64,000 nt of DNA from Amborella trichopoda. Taxonomy: Eukaryota > Streptophyta > Magnoliopsida > Amborellales > Amborellaceae. Positions within the stretch are counted from its first letter, which is position 1, and the number at the start of each line of letters is the position of its first letter. Made by a program: the position numbers and the translations under genes. Under the pieces are notes generated by a model. It was not told where the DNA came from and ran no database searches. It worked only from the letters and a program-made list of their open reading frames with translations. The stretch lies in assembly GCF_000471905.2 (NCBI RefSeq), contig NW_006494789.1, positions 3,893,802-3,957,801 on the forward strand. Direction: 5' to 3'. Of the stretch, positions 34,651 to 45,191 are shown in pieces.

Positions 34651-35383
34651 TTCTTTCCTCTCTCTCCTTCCATCTATCCTTTTCTTCTCTTTAACCATTT
34701 CTCTACTGCTCTCTCGTTAGACCAAGAGGGATTGATGTTAGCATCTCATGACAGTCCTGTCGTCTAGCTATAATGTTGTTACGTCAAGTTCGCTTGGCCC
34801 GCTATACTGCCACAACAGACCGACCATCGTGCCTACCTAGTCGATATCGGCAATAACATCTAATAACCATCCCGTGAGCCAGTCTCAGTTACCGAGCCTG
34901 TTTCGCCACATTGTTATGTCAATTATCCACCAACCTAGTCACTGCCCTGACTTTCTCTCTTGGTCAAATCCTTCTCTCCCCCTGTCTTTCTTTCTTCTTT
35001 TGAATGCGAATGCTTGCTACGTTCATAAAAGAGGAAAGGGTGAGGACTGACCCACCTGTCCCATAACATTTTCTATATATGTGTGTGATTACAGAAAGTA
35101 GAAAATAAGAAGAATATGTGCCAAGGGAGGCGATTTCGAAATAGTTTCATTCCTGGGGGGGCTTTCTTCATGATCTAAGAGGGTGCCCACGCAAGTCAGC
35201 TCGAGTAAGTTCCTAACCCATCTTTCAAATTCCTCTCTCACCGATTGGTAACACCTGCCCCTGTTTTCAAACGACGTTCCTGAGAGAGCGATCTCACGAA
35301 TGTCCCAAGTCTTCCTCGAAAATTGAGACCTAAGCTGCTCGATCCCCCAGGGATCCAGAGGGCGAGATCGAGGCACCTAACCA

Positions 35384-35403
35384 GCTTGATGACTCCACTA
35401 AGG
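35384..35403 (+). promoter_or_regulatory. Primer binding site, mutated (element D)
   Basis: TTGATGACTCCACTAAGG after the LTR end. Compared with element B's TTGGCGACTCCACTCAGG, the GC of TGGCGA has become AT, which weakens complementarity to tRNA-Arg. Confidence 0.6.
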
Positions 35404-35483
35404 ACTTACTACCCCTTAGTCAGATCATTTTTGTTTAGCTAGTTTCTTCTTTATCTTCTTTCATCATCTTTTCACGTTCACTT

Positions 35484-36840
35484 ATGGCTGCTGGGTTCTA
35501 TAACTCATTCATCCGGATCGGGGATTTTCTTATCCCCTTATTTGAGAGTGTCCCTAAGGAACAAGGTCCTTCCACTTCGTTCCCAACCATCCTCTTGATC
35601 AAAGACCCCTTGTCTAGTTCCCAGGTCTTAACCTGGACCGGTGTGAGGAGGGACTTGAAGGTCCCTCAGTCCCCATGTCTTCGCTCTGGTGGAAATTCCA
35701 CCAAGGTGCCTTGCATGGGCAGCACTTATGTTTCCCCACACAGCATGCACCAAGTCACCGGCAAGTCACTTACCGGTCATATTTCTAAGCTACGCTAAAA
35801 TATGACTGGTAAAAGGCAAGTGAGTTGTCATTGCTTCTGTGGGTCACCATAAGGCTACCTCCCATATTCATACACCAGGGGTCTCTATCCCTAGAGGCTC
35901 AACACATAGAGGCGGAAACTCCACAGTCTCCACCCCTTACACACACTACAAGACTCGTGGGTCACCCACTAGAGTCACAGTTCGGGGAAGCTCTTCTATT
36001 ACCTCAAGTTCATGTCAAAGATCGAACCTTCTGAGGCCAAATCCTTCACACGCAACTCATGTGCATATCACTACTCGAGGCAATGCCATTACTGTGCCAA
36101 CCCGAATACACAGGAGGCGACCTCCTCGTCCTCCTCCCATGCACACACAAGCGCACCCTGTAAGGGGCAGGCCTACACCTGTTCCCTTAGAGACACATGC
36201 TCGTAGTTCTCGGCCTCTTAAGGCTAGCTCACCTGTACCAGCCCGGGTGGACCCCCAGGTCCCCCAAGATCCTTCTTCAAGGGGCGCACATGCGTCACCA
36301 TCTAAGGCCTCCCCTCGTCCTCGACTTAGGCCTCCTTATGAGTCAACCATGCTCCCCCTTGCTCCTTCTTCATCGAGCAAGCACCTTCAGCCTTGGTAGT
36401 CGAAGGTTTTCCCTAAGAGGACCATCCTAATCCAGCCTCAACACTTTAGTCATGTCTCTGGAGCTCATAAGAGAGCTCGGGGCATGGACCTCACAGACGA
36501 TCGAGTCCTTCATCCTCCCCGGCCCAAGATGACTTCCGTTTTTTGCCCTCATCCTTTGCCACATGGAGACAACTCTCTCCTGTGCAAGAAGAGTTGACCA
36601 ACCGTGACCTAGAACGCAGTTTTGGCAAGAGGTCCATTAAAACCTCAAGGCTAAACGCGATAGAGGTCGGAAAATTTTGACTAGGGAGGTGACCCAGGCA
36701 GTCAAAAAAGCCAATTTTGACGACCCTCTTCACTTGAATCCCTTCTACCCCCTTCAGATGATGAAGCTTGAAGAAGAGCTCTATGAGCTTTGTGTTGTGG
36801 TTACTGTCATAGAAGAAGAGACAGCCACTCAATAACCACG
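35484..36840 (+). pseudogene. Leader ORF1 (element D)
   Basis: Lies between PBS and gag. Opens with 105 codons (35484-35798) sharing RIGDFL, STSFPTILL and SSSQVLTWTGVR with element B. A basic Pro/Ser/Thr/His/Arg-rich middle (about 35839-36399, e.g. RRRPPRPPPMHTQAHP) follows in another frame. The C-terminal part (about 36650-36835) reads LTREVTQAVKKANFDD and ends in a Glu-rich helix-like stretch with a stop near 36832. Several frameshifts. An ORF of unknown function upstream of gag is a known feature of Ogre elements. I recognise no domain; the basic middle would suit nucleic-acid binding, which is inference only. Confidence 0.6.
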
Positions 36841-36969
36841 GTTCTAAGACCGTCATGAACCAACCCCGCAGCCACAGTCCCAAGACGGTCAAGAACAGGT
36901 CCAAACGCGATCTGCGTACAGAAGTCGAGTTCAGTCTGGGCATGCTAACCACTTACTGACTGACCTACC

Positions 36970-38997
36970 ATGTCCGAACCGTCAAGCTCGAAACCTTCTA
37001 TCGCCACTCACATTGACGTCCCTAAAGAAACGGTAAGCGTAATGGTCATATGCGAGCCTAGTGATGCGCAGGAGGATCGCATGAACAAATTTGAGGATAT
37101 GGTACACGTGATGATGGAAAGGATCAATCGTATTGACGTTGCAAGCCAGTCGGCTAGCCATGAGGTCAATTCCCATCACTCTGATAGTATACCTTCACGG
37201 CCGCTCCTCTATCTACCTCACAGGACAATTCTCTCCCTCATCCAATCTCTTAGTCTGATATTGACGTTATGGTCACCTGTAGCCTAAAGAAGAGATAAAT
37301 TCTAGGCATACATGGGGTGACACCTTATCAAAGACCATTCCCCTCCTATATTGATTAGGTCTCGTTCCCCTCAAACTATAAGAAAGGGAAGTTTCCTCTA
37401 ATCAGTGGAACCACCTCCCCAAATCAGCATATCACCCACTTCCAGATGGCATGTCGAGAAACAACAGCTAACAGGAGACTTCTTCTCTACCAGTTTGTTA
37501 AGACCCTTGATGGCCCGGCATTTCAATGGTATGCCCAATTTCCTCCAAACTCAGTGCATACATGGGAGGAGATGGAGAAACTGTTCTATCAATGTTTTTA
37601 TGAGGTCGAGAGAGAGGCTCAAACCATCAAGCTTCTCACCCTGACTTAAGAAGCCGATGAGCTTGTAGATCAGTTCATATCAGGATGGAGAAACTTGGTT
37701 TCCCGCCATCCTAATCTTAAGCTTGAGAAAGAAGCAGTCCAAACTTGTGTGCAGAATATTCGACCTGAAATCGCTCTACATGTCGAGGCCTCCAATCCGA
37801 CCTCCATGTCAGAGTTGATATCTAAATCAGTTCGCATAGAAAGTTGGTCACACCATCATGGTGTGACACGACAGCCATCTACAAGTTTAACAAGTAGCAG
37901 GGGCAATGGTAGATATCGGAATAACACATGGGGCAGCCAACAGAAAGGGGTAATCAGTGCAGCCGTCATGGTCACTGATTCAAAGAAGGCTTCTCCTCAA
38001 ACTTTGGACCTCTCTAAAGGGGTAACCGCGACAATAGTAAAACCTCAGGCTGACAAGCAACAACCGTCGTATAATAGGGTACCTCCACCAGCCAACTTTG
38101 ATCAGAATGATTATCTCTCTAGGCATAGGAATAAGGTCGAACCCTTCGAGAAGGAATGGGTCCTTACAATGTTCCAGTTATTATTGGAGCAGAATATGAT
38201 CCAGCATTCAGAAACCAAGTTCCTTGAGCAGTCTGACCTTGACGATCAAGCAAATTATTGTGCTTACCATCAGAGGATTAATCATCCTATGGATGACTGC
38301 TACAATCTGAAGGACATCATTGCGGCCCTGATTCAGAAGGGTCAGATAAAGCTTCAAGACCTTAAGAAGGCCTTCGGGGCAGCTAAGGCCTCCCATGTCC
38401 ATCTAGGAGGAGGATGAAGTGCCTGGAATTCTCTACACCTTCTTCATAATAATGCTTCAGAAAGGCATAATCACACCAAAGCAGGCATGGCAATCCGTTC
38501 ACCTTAATAAGGGGACTGAAGATCGTTGGTGCCCATACCATCATATAAGAGGTCATTACTTGTCAGAATGCACAACTTTCCTTGACTTATTCTCAAAGAA
38601 GACACGGAAGTACCAAGAATTCTATAATCTTCCCAAAAGTGATCCTCAAATCATTTCCTCATCCGGCCAAGAAGATCTCACAAGGCATTACCTTCCCATT
38701 GATGACTCAGACCCTGTGGAACCCTCAACTTCCCAACGATGGATGATCTTCCATGGCCGAAGAAGACTCAAGTCTTTGAGGCAAGAAGTAGTTTGTCAAG
38801 CTAAGGCTGTTCACCAACCTAGCGAGACGAATCACACATTACCTCAAAAAACCAGAAAAATATGGGCACCAAGGGCTACTCACAGAAGAAATAAGAACTC
38901 ACAACCCATAGTCAAGCAGGAATTTCTCAACTTTGCTGGACTTCATCCACGACACGATCCTTTTTCCTTCTTCATCCTGTCAAGAATGTCTTTGTGA
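36970..38997 (+). pseudogene. gag polyprotein (element D)
   Basis: N-terminal segment from ATG 36970 (MSEPSSSKPS...). The retrotransposon Gag core (Retrotrans_gag type) is at about 37440-37650, with LLYQFVKTLDGPAFQWYAQF and WEEMEKLFYQCFYE. It continues in the same frame past a stop at 37647-37649 to 38417. Two CCHC-like knuckles with C-x2-H-x4-H-x4-C spacing follow: CAYHQRINHPMDDC (about 38260-38300) and CPYHHIRGHYLSEC (about 38530-38572, after a frameshift near 38400). It would form the virus-like particle and bind element RNA. At least three frame changes make it non-functional. Element C's gag has the same order with an extra knuckle. Confidence 0.85.
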
Positions 38998-39950
38998 CAG
39001 CTTCCACTCAGCAAACGTCCGATAAGGGTGATGCTGTTAAAAGAATTCTCCAATGGTCTGAGCAAGGGAAAGACCTAAAAGATCCCCTACACCCATCCAA
39101 TCCTTGTGGTGACGTAAACAGCTACCCAGATCGGTCTGATGAGGGGAACGACCTTAAAAGTCCCCCACTTTCCAACTCTTCTCCACCTTCTTCTCCTGCT
39201 TCTCATTCTTTTATATCTTCTGCAGATACGACCTTTACGTGCCCAGACTTCAAGGCCCTTGGTTGGGAATTCGAAGGAATCAATATAAGCACGATGTAGC
39301 AGAAGCGGTTGAGAAAGACCCTGACACAAGCAGCAAAATTCTTAACAGTTGATGATGCCCTGGTAGCTAAAGCCAAGGCAGAGCCACCTTCATCAATGAA
39401 GCGCAAGAAGTCAAAGCCAAAGAAGCCCCAGTGGCCCCTTGAGCCTGACTTCAAGCAGAGAATGAGAGAATCAAGAGGACAAAGCTTCTATTCTCAGGAG
39501 GCTGGCCACATGATACAAGTCTGTGAAGAATCGGCTGGCTTGGAGCAAACATTCCAGGCATCTGCACAAATATCATATGGTTCGTACTAAGACACTCTTC
39601 ACATAAATCATCGCTGAACCTCAATTCCCCTCTAACATTCAAGAAAAACCTCTCCAACCTGACCTGTTCACCACGTTTAAGGTTGACCTTTCCGTCATGC
39701 AATTTGAGGAAGGTGCAAAACTTATGACCCACTCTAGACCTCTAGCAAAGGTAGAAATGTCAGGATCATAGGTCTCTACACTTGAGGTTGATCAACAAAT
39801 CTCTGAGAACGATGATGAAGAACTGTAAGAGGCTCCAGAAGAATGGGAAGAAGGTGGTCAGGCCACAGCTGATGAGCTTGAGGAAATAAATCATGGAGAC
39901 GAAGCAGATCCCAGACCCACTTTCATTTCAACAAATATGTCTCTAGAGAA
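38998..39950 (+). pseudogene. gag-pol spacer lacking protease (element D)
   Basis: Frames at 38994-39299 and 39309-39560 match the stretch upstream of protease in element C (TQAAKFLTVDDALVAKAKAE against AQAAGFSTATDALSTKAK, and SQEAGHMIQV against SKEASHIVQI). After about 39560 that similarity stops. The following 400 bp read as an acidic, broken linker into RT (e.g. EEGAKLMTHSRPLAKVEM, EAPEEWEEGGQATADELEE). No DxGS or LLGRPW motif of a Tat protease is present, so protease has apparently been deleted here. Confidence 0.6.
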
Positions 39951-40910
39951 AAATACGATTTCACCACCTTCTTGAAAGCAAACTGAAACGTCTTTGCTTG
40001 GCACTACCATGAGATGCCTGGGTTAGACCCTCAAGTAGCGGTTCACCATCTCGACATCTACCCAACTATCAAACGTGTCAAACAGAAGTCGAGAAGGTTC
40101 AGGCCTGACCTCGAGATATAGGTAGACGTCGAGATAACCAAGCTCAAACAAGCAGGTTTCATCTGTGAAGTCAAATGCAAGAAATGGCTGGCAAATGCCA
40201 TTCCGATCAAGAAAAGAAATGGTCAAATCAGAGTGTGTATTAACTTTCGCAATTTGGACACAGCCTGTTCTAAGGATGCCTTCCCGCCGCCATTCACTGA
40301 GATGCTCATCGACTCTACAGGTCACTGCCAAATCTTTTCCTTCATGGACGAATACTCCCGGTACAATCAATTAAGGATGGCGCTCGAAGATGAAGAGGCC
40401 ATTGCATTCTTAACTCCAAAAGGGGTCTTCCATTACACAATGATGCCTTTTGGATTGAAGACTGATGGGGCCACATATCAGAGAGCAATGACGACCATTT
40501 TCAAAGACATGATACACCAAGAGGTGGAGTGTTATGCAGATGATTTGGTGGTAAAATCTGAAGAGAAGGATGCTCACATGAAAGACCTTGAAAAAGTATT
40601 TGAGCAACTACGTCTTCATGAACTTAAAATGAACCCGTTGAAATGCGCTTTTAGCTTGTGCTTCGAAAAATTCTTGGGGTTCATCGTCAGACATCGACGG
40701 CTTGAAGTTGAGCCGGTTAAGATCAAGGCAATCCAAGAAATGCCGTCGCCCACTACACTTTGAGAACTACGCTCTCTTCAAGGGCTACTGGCATACATTC
40801 GCAGGTTCATCTCGAGCCTCTCAGGTCGTTGTAAACCCTTTGCACATCTGCTAAAGAAAGATACCCCATTCATCTGGGATGAAGAATGTCACGCAGCTCT
40901 TGCCGACATC
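39951..40910 (+). pseudogene. Reverse transcriptase (element D pol)
   Basis: Reads in one frame with stops at 39984-39986, 40119-40121 and 40761-40763. Recognisable Ty3/gypsy RT blocks: FAWHYHEMPGLDP (about 39993-40030), ANAIPIKKRNGQIRVCINFR (about 40192-40250), FSFMDEYSRYNQ, FHYTMMPFGLKTDGATYQR and the catalytic CYADDLVVKS with YADD at 40533-40544. The Y-x-DD aspartates and the first Asp in FMDEYS are kept. Then FLGFIV and the thumb-like segment PLKCAF...RRFIS follow. Copies element RNA into DNA in the particle. Catalytic motifs intact but the frame is broken. Confidence 0.92.
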
Positions 40911-41330
40911 AAGCATTATTTGCTCAACCCTTCAGTGCTCTCGACACCAGTATTGGGGAAACCCCTCATTCTGTATGCGACTACTCTAGACGAGTCACTT
41001 GGAGCATTGTTGGCNNNNNNNNNNNNNNNNNNNNTGCAAGGAGCCGAGAGGAACTATCCCCCTATTGAGAAAATGTGTCTGGCTCTAATCTTCACAGTAC
41101 AAAAACTTCGCCATTACTTACTTGGTCATGAAGCGAAACTTATAACAAAAGTTGATCCTGTAAAATTTCTCATGACACGCCCATATTTGTCCAGACGCCT
41201 TGCCAAGAGGGCATTATTGCTGATGGAGTTTGATGTCCCATATGTCCCACAAAAGGCCATTAAGGGCCAAGCCTTGGCTGACTTTCTAGTAGCACACCCC
41301 ATGCTGGCCGAATCTCCTCTATCAAGCCAC
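40911..41330 (+). pseudogene. RNase H domain (element D pol), with assembly gap
   Basis: Continues in the RT frame. Motifs of the Ty3/gypsy RNase H: LILYATTLDESLGALL before a 20-bp N gap (41015-41034), then ERNYPPIEKMCLALIF and KLRHYLLGHEAKLIT. The connection to the next domain, YVPQKAIKGQALADFLVAHP (about 41240-41300), is typical of the Tat lineage. This domain would degrade the RNA of the RNA-DNA hybrid. The usual first catalytic Asp position reads Tyr-Ala-Thr here, so activity is doubtful. Confidence 0.85.
41015..41034. other. Assembly gap (20 N)
   Basis: Run of 20 undetermined bases inside the RNase H frame. Flanking sequence stays in the same frame if exactly 20 bases are counted. Confidence 0.99.
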
Positions 41331-41339
41331 CTCCCTGAT

Positions 41340-41771
41340 GAAGAAGTATTATTTGCCGACCTTGCTCTTGTGTGGGAATTATACTTCAATGGAGCCTTCC
41401 AATTTGAAAGAGGAGGTGCCAGAGAAGTATTCTTGACTCCTACAGGAGGAATACTGCCACTTTCTTTCTCCCTCGCTCAAGCCGGTTCTCATAATGAAGC
41501 AGAATATCAAGCCCTTATAATCGGACTCGCGATAGCTTTCGATCTCTACTTGGAGCTGCTCAATATCTACCGCGACTCCGAGTTGATTATCCGACAGCTC
41601 AAAGGGATTTATGATGTAAGAAAAGACACCCTCAAGCCTTATCATGATACTACAAAATCGTATATGCCCCGATTCGAAGACGTATCCCTAAGTCACATCC
41701 CTAGGAGGCTAAATTCGCAGGCTTATGCACTTGCAAAACTTGACGATATAATTCAGTTGTCCTCATTATGA
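41340..41771 (+). pseudogene. Archaeal-type RNase H (aRNH), diagnostic of Tat lineage
   Basis: A second RNase H follows the first: WELYFNGAFQFERGG..., GGILPLSFSLAQAGSHNEAEYQ, IYRDSELIIRQLKGIYDV and HIPRRLNSQAYALAKLDD. Dual RNase H with this archaeal-type domain between RNase H and integrase is a known hallmark of plant Tat elements. Of the four catalytic acidic positions, Glu (NEAEY, about 41496-41504) and Asp (RDSEL, 41574-41576) are kept. The first Asp is Asn (YFNG, 41388-41390) and the last is Tyr (QAYAL, 41724-41726). Both changes are single-base. The frame is open throughout, then stops at 41769-41771. Confidence 0.88.
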
Positions 41772-41774
41772 CCC

Positions 41775-43258
41775 ACCCTTGTTTGGGTGGCGGAATGGAG
41801 ACACATCGAGCTGAGAACTGAAGTCGATGCGGATGATAAGAGAAATATCTTCCCCGAGTGTTCCCCTTATCCATTTGGAGCACTTATATCGGTCAAAGAA
41901 GTAATCAAGACTAAACAAGAAATAGCACAAAGTCGTGGAGTTAAGGGTCGAAATCAAGAACCACAATTCTTTGACCCAATATGTGCAGAAGTTGAGCAGG
42001 TAGAAGATTGGAGAGACCTCATTACTAATTTCTAAAACATAGCAGGCTCTCGAAAGATCGTGCTGAATGAAATAGTATAAGTCGAATGTCCACCAAGTAT
42101 ACCCTCCTTGAAGGTGATGTTCTCTTTAGACGGTCATTTGACGGAATTCTTCTGAGATGTGTCGACATCCAAGAAGCAAATAAGGTGTTATAAGAAATCC
42201 ACTCAGGCATTTGTGGCTGCTCCAGTCCGATCCTAAGCTCTATGAACGAATTCGTAGGTTGGGATACTATTGGCCTTCTATGATTGCCGATTCCTTACGC
42301 TACGCTAAAAAGTGACAAGTATACCAAATATACTCTAGCTTAGTTCACTAGCTTCCAGAGCCCTTACACCCTACAGTTGCGTCATGGCCCTTTTCACAAT
42401 GGAGTATGGATATCGTAGGGCCCATTGACCCCCCTTCCACAATGGGCCATGTTTTCATCCTAGCTGCAAAAGATTTTTTCTCTGGGTGGGTTGAAGTAGT
42501 CCCCCTTAAGCAAGTTTCAGGGACAGCAGTGGCCTACTTTGTTCGACATCATATCATATACCGTTCGGAGTGCCTGACCGGATCGTAGCTGATAATGGCC
42601 CTCAATTTAGGAGTCATCACATTGATCGTCAGGATAATCAGTTCGGTTTCGAATGGAGTTACTAGAATATGTACCACCCTCGGGCGAATGGATTAGCTGA
42701 GGCTTTCCATAAGACTCTATGCAATGTTCTAAGAAAGTCAGTATCAAAAACATGGAAGAACTGGCATGAGAAGCTTCCCGAAGCACTGTGGGCTTATCGC
42801 ACTACTCTACGAAATGTTACTGATTCCACTCCTTATTCTCTGGTTTATGGGGGTGAAGCAATTTTACCTCTCGAAATACAAATCTCTTCATTGCAAGTAG
42901 CTATTCACCAGGGAATAATCGAAGATGAGAGAGTCAAGCTCCGGTATCAAGAACTGGATGCACTCGATAGAAAGAGGCTAGAGGCTCAGCAGAACCTTGA
43001 ACTCAACTAAGGGAGAATGAAGAGGGCTTTTGACAAGTCTGTCAAGATCCGCTCATTCACCCATGGTGATTTAGTCTTAGCCGTCAAGAGGCCTATTATT
43101 ATGCATGGCCTACGTCAAGAGAAGTTTCATCCTAAGTGGGAAGGTCCCTTTATAGTCAAAAAGGTCTCGCCCAACCAGGCTTACATACTAGCACATCCTA
43201 ATGGAGAAGAGGTGATGCCCCTATCAACGGGCGATACCTAAAGAAGTATTATCTGTGA
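41775..43258 (+). pseudogene. Integrase (element D pol)
   Basis: Zinc-binding region (about 42100-42330) is eroded: EIHSGICG keeps one His and the CxxC site reads K-stop-QVYQ. The catalytic core is split by a frameshift near 42560. First Asp in WSMDIVGPI (42409-42411), second in RIVADNGPQF (42591-42593), Glu in NGLAEAFHKTL (42699-42701): the D,D,E triad is present across two frames. The C-terminal part has WAYRTTLRNVTDSTPYSLVYG, then a stop at 43008-43010, then KWEGPFIVKKV, a GPY/F-type module. The protein ends NGRYLKKYYL with a stop at 43256-43258 after another frameshift near 43220. Would insert element DNA; dead copy. Confidence 0.9.
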
Positions 43259-43760
43259 AGCGTATTCAAAAGAAAGGGACTCAACGTGAAAACAAGCAAG
43301 ATGGTCCAAACAAAATGCGAACTTTTTTTTTTTTATTGCAGTAAAAATGAGTTACAAGTTATAAGAATCCATTACTAGGGAGGTTACAAGTCTCTTGCGT
43401 CTGAGGATAAGAGGACGGTTACAAACCAAAACTTGTGCTTTTGCTCTTGTATCTGAGAGTAAGAGGACGGTTACAGGCCAAAACAAATGCCTGTCTCATG
43501 AGGAAGAAGCAAACCCACAAAAGGAAGGACCTCCTCATGAAGAAGAAGCGAAACCACTTGGAGAGTTAACTTTAATTCATCTGACAAGTAAGTGGATGGT
43601 TACAGGCCAAAAGACCAAGAAGAGCCACTTCAAGAAGTTATCCTCAGTCCATCCGATGTGTATGTCAAACATACAAGCTAGATACCTCATCTGACGTGTA
43701 TGTCAAACATACGATGTAGGATCCATTCGACGTGTATATCAAACATGCAAAATGGGCTGC
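43259..43760 (+). repeat. 3' UTR start with degenerate repeats (element D)
   Basis: A T-run at 43325-43337, then three to four degenerate copies of GGACGGTTACAGGCCAAAAC (43410-43620), then three copies of CGTGTATGTCAAACATAC (about 43659-43750). Each of the latter contains the palindrome GTATGT-CAA-ACATAC. No coding region. Confidence 0.7.
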
Positions 43761-44530
43761 CCTGGCAAGGAGATGGCCTTTGACGGAAAGCATGCCCTGT
43801 TCAGTGGATGCCCTTCCACAGAACAACATGGACCTCACTGCTATTCTTGAGGATTTGGCTTCCAACAGGTACCAAAAGCCATGCCCCATCCTTTGCCACT
43901 TTTTGCCGGCCAATGGACATTGTCATACGTAGCTCACCGTCGAATGCCGCGAAGCCCGCACGTGACTTACCGACACAGACGACCATCAGTCTTTGCATCA
44001 TGATAAGCCACACGTGCTGATCAGCGCCGATTGAAGCCAACATCGGCTGGGTCCTTCAGAGGCCAACACTGGATGTGTGCCCAACCCCTAACGCCGATTG
44101 TTTTGTTTGAGGGTCGGTGCCGATTGTATCAGTAATCCAAATCATCAGCGTCAGTTACCTTAGAGGCAGATAGACTATTGTCAGCACCAGCCCTATCACG
44201 ACTGTTCACCTCTCGAGACTCCTCGTTTTCGCACCTCCTTAAATGGTCACAGCATTTCCATGGACGACGGTTCACCTCTAGCAACCATACGCCTTCCTCG
44301 CAACGGTTTACCTCTAGCGATCGTACGCCTTCCCCACGATATTTGACCTCCTGCAGTCGTACAGCTTACCTCTCGTGGTCATTCATCTTCTGCCAAAATT
44401 GCTCCCACACGATCGAAAACTCACTGGAAAACATTCCTGCCTATCTTTTGTTCCTGAACATCAGAAGGCTTCTGCAGACTTCCCCTGAGTCCCTGAAAAC
44501 CATTGTGACACCACGAAAGTGTCGAAAAAC
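43761..44530 (-). other. Inverted PMD 5' UTR remnant without a PMD ORF (element D)
   Basis: Reverse-strand similarity to 9000-9600 of element A: TACGTAGCTCACCGTCG near 43926, the GGTTCACCTCTAGCAACC stretch near 44260 and GCTCCCACACGATCGAAAAC near 44401. A TR2 minisatellite lies at 44020-44175. Element D therefore descends from a PMD-bearing element but has no PMD ORF between integrase (43258) and here. Confidence 0.5.
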
Positions 44531-44755
44531 TTCCTCTCCTTCTCTTATAGACCTCCTCCCCATGCATGGAATATGCATGCCTTCTCCTTCTCTTATAGAC
44601 CTCCTCCCCCTGCATGGAGTGTGCATGCCTTCTCCTTCTCTTATAGACCTTCTTCCCATGCATGGAGTGTGCATACCTTCTTCTTCTTCTCTTATAGACT
44701 TTCTCCCCATGCATGAATGTGTGTGCCCTCCCCTTCTTCTATTATAGACCCCTTT
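44520..44755. repeat. 48-bp tandem repeat (element D 3' UTR)
   Basis: Five units of about 48 bp: CCCATGCATGGAGTGTGCAT followed by GCCTTCTCCTTCTCTTATAG. The period is a multiple of three, so frames stay open on both strands (SFSYRPPPHAW and its mirror). Those are artefacts. The unit has no match among the other elements' 3' UTR repeats. Confidence 0.88.
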
Positions 44756-45191
44756 CTCCGTGAGGCTAGCTGACAAAGTCGCCCAGTCATCATCCTTCCA
44801 AGGTAGAAACTGACAAGGACAGGGTGGAACCTGCCAGTGACTTCAGCTCGCCTAGCCGGCACGAACAGACCTTCGAGATCGACTAATAGAACCAGCCCCC
44901 GACTGAGCTCGGTAGACGAGACCAATAGTGATACTCTGATCATCAAAAGAAAACCTGGTGTAACAGCAAACAAAGGCTTCCAAAAATTCTCTTGTCCCCC
45001 TAAAGTCCCCATGGACGGACCCAAGAACAATGCATCCCTACGTCTGAGCAGCCTAGTTACACCATTACATGAATCTCCTCAGCGTTCACATGGTCATGTG
45101 GCTAAGATGGAAAAAAGTAAAAGCTGAAGGAAACTTTTCAAATGATTTTCCTTCTCACTTCTCTTGAAGCACAACATTCGGCGCGGCAAGC
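44756..45191 (+). other. 3' UTR, non-repetitive part (element D)
   Basis: Similar to 15990-16760 of element B. It ends ATTCGGCGCGGCAAGC, a decayed form of the candidate polypurine tract, directly before L7. No gene. Confidence 0.55.

Larger units (their letters stand above)
32219..35383 (+). repeat. LTR L6, 5' LTR of element D
   Basis: 3165 bp from TGTTTGAACATA to GAGGCACCTAACCA. The TATA position (about 33520) has decayed (CTATCTAAACAAG). It contains a CT microsatellite (33640-33830) and hairpin array (33830-34650). Compare L7. Confidence 0.9.

Noticed and set aside
36491-36952. 153-codon frame on the minus strand
   Set aside because: Antisense to the C-terminal part of leader ORF1 and gag start of element D; no recognisable domain.
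44178-44747. 189-codon frame on the plus strand and its mirrors on the minus strand
   Set aside because: Spans inverted PMD 5' UTR sequence and the 48-bp tandem repeat. Frames on both strands are open because of the period.
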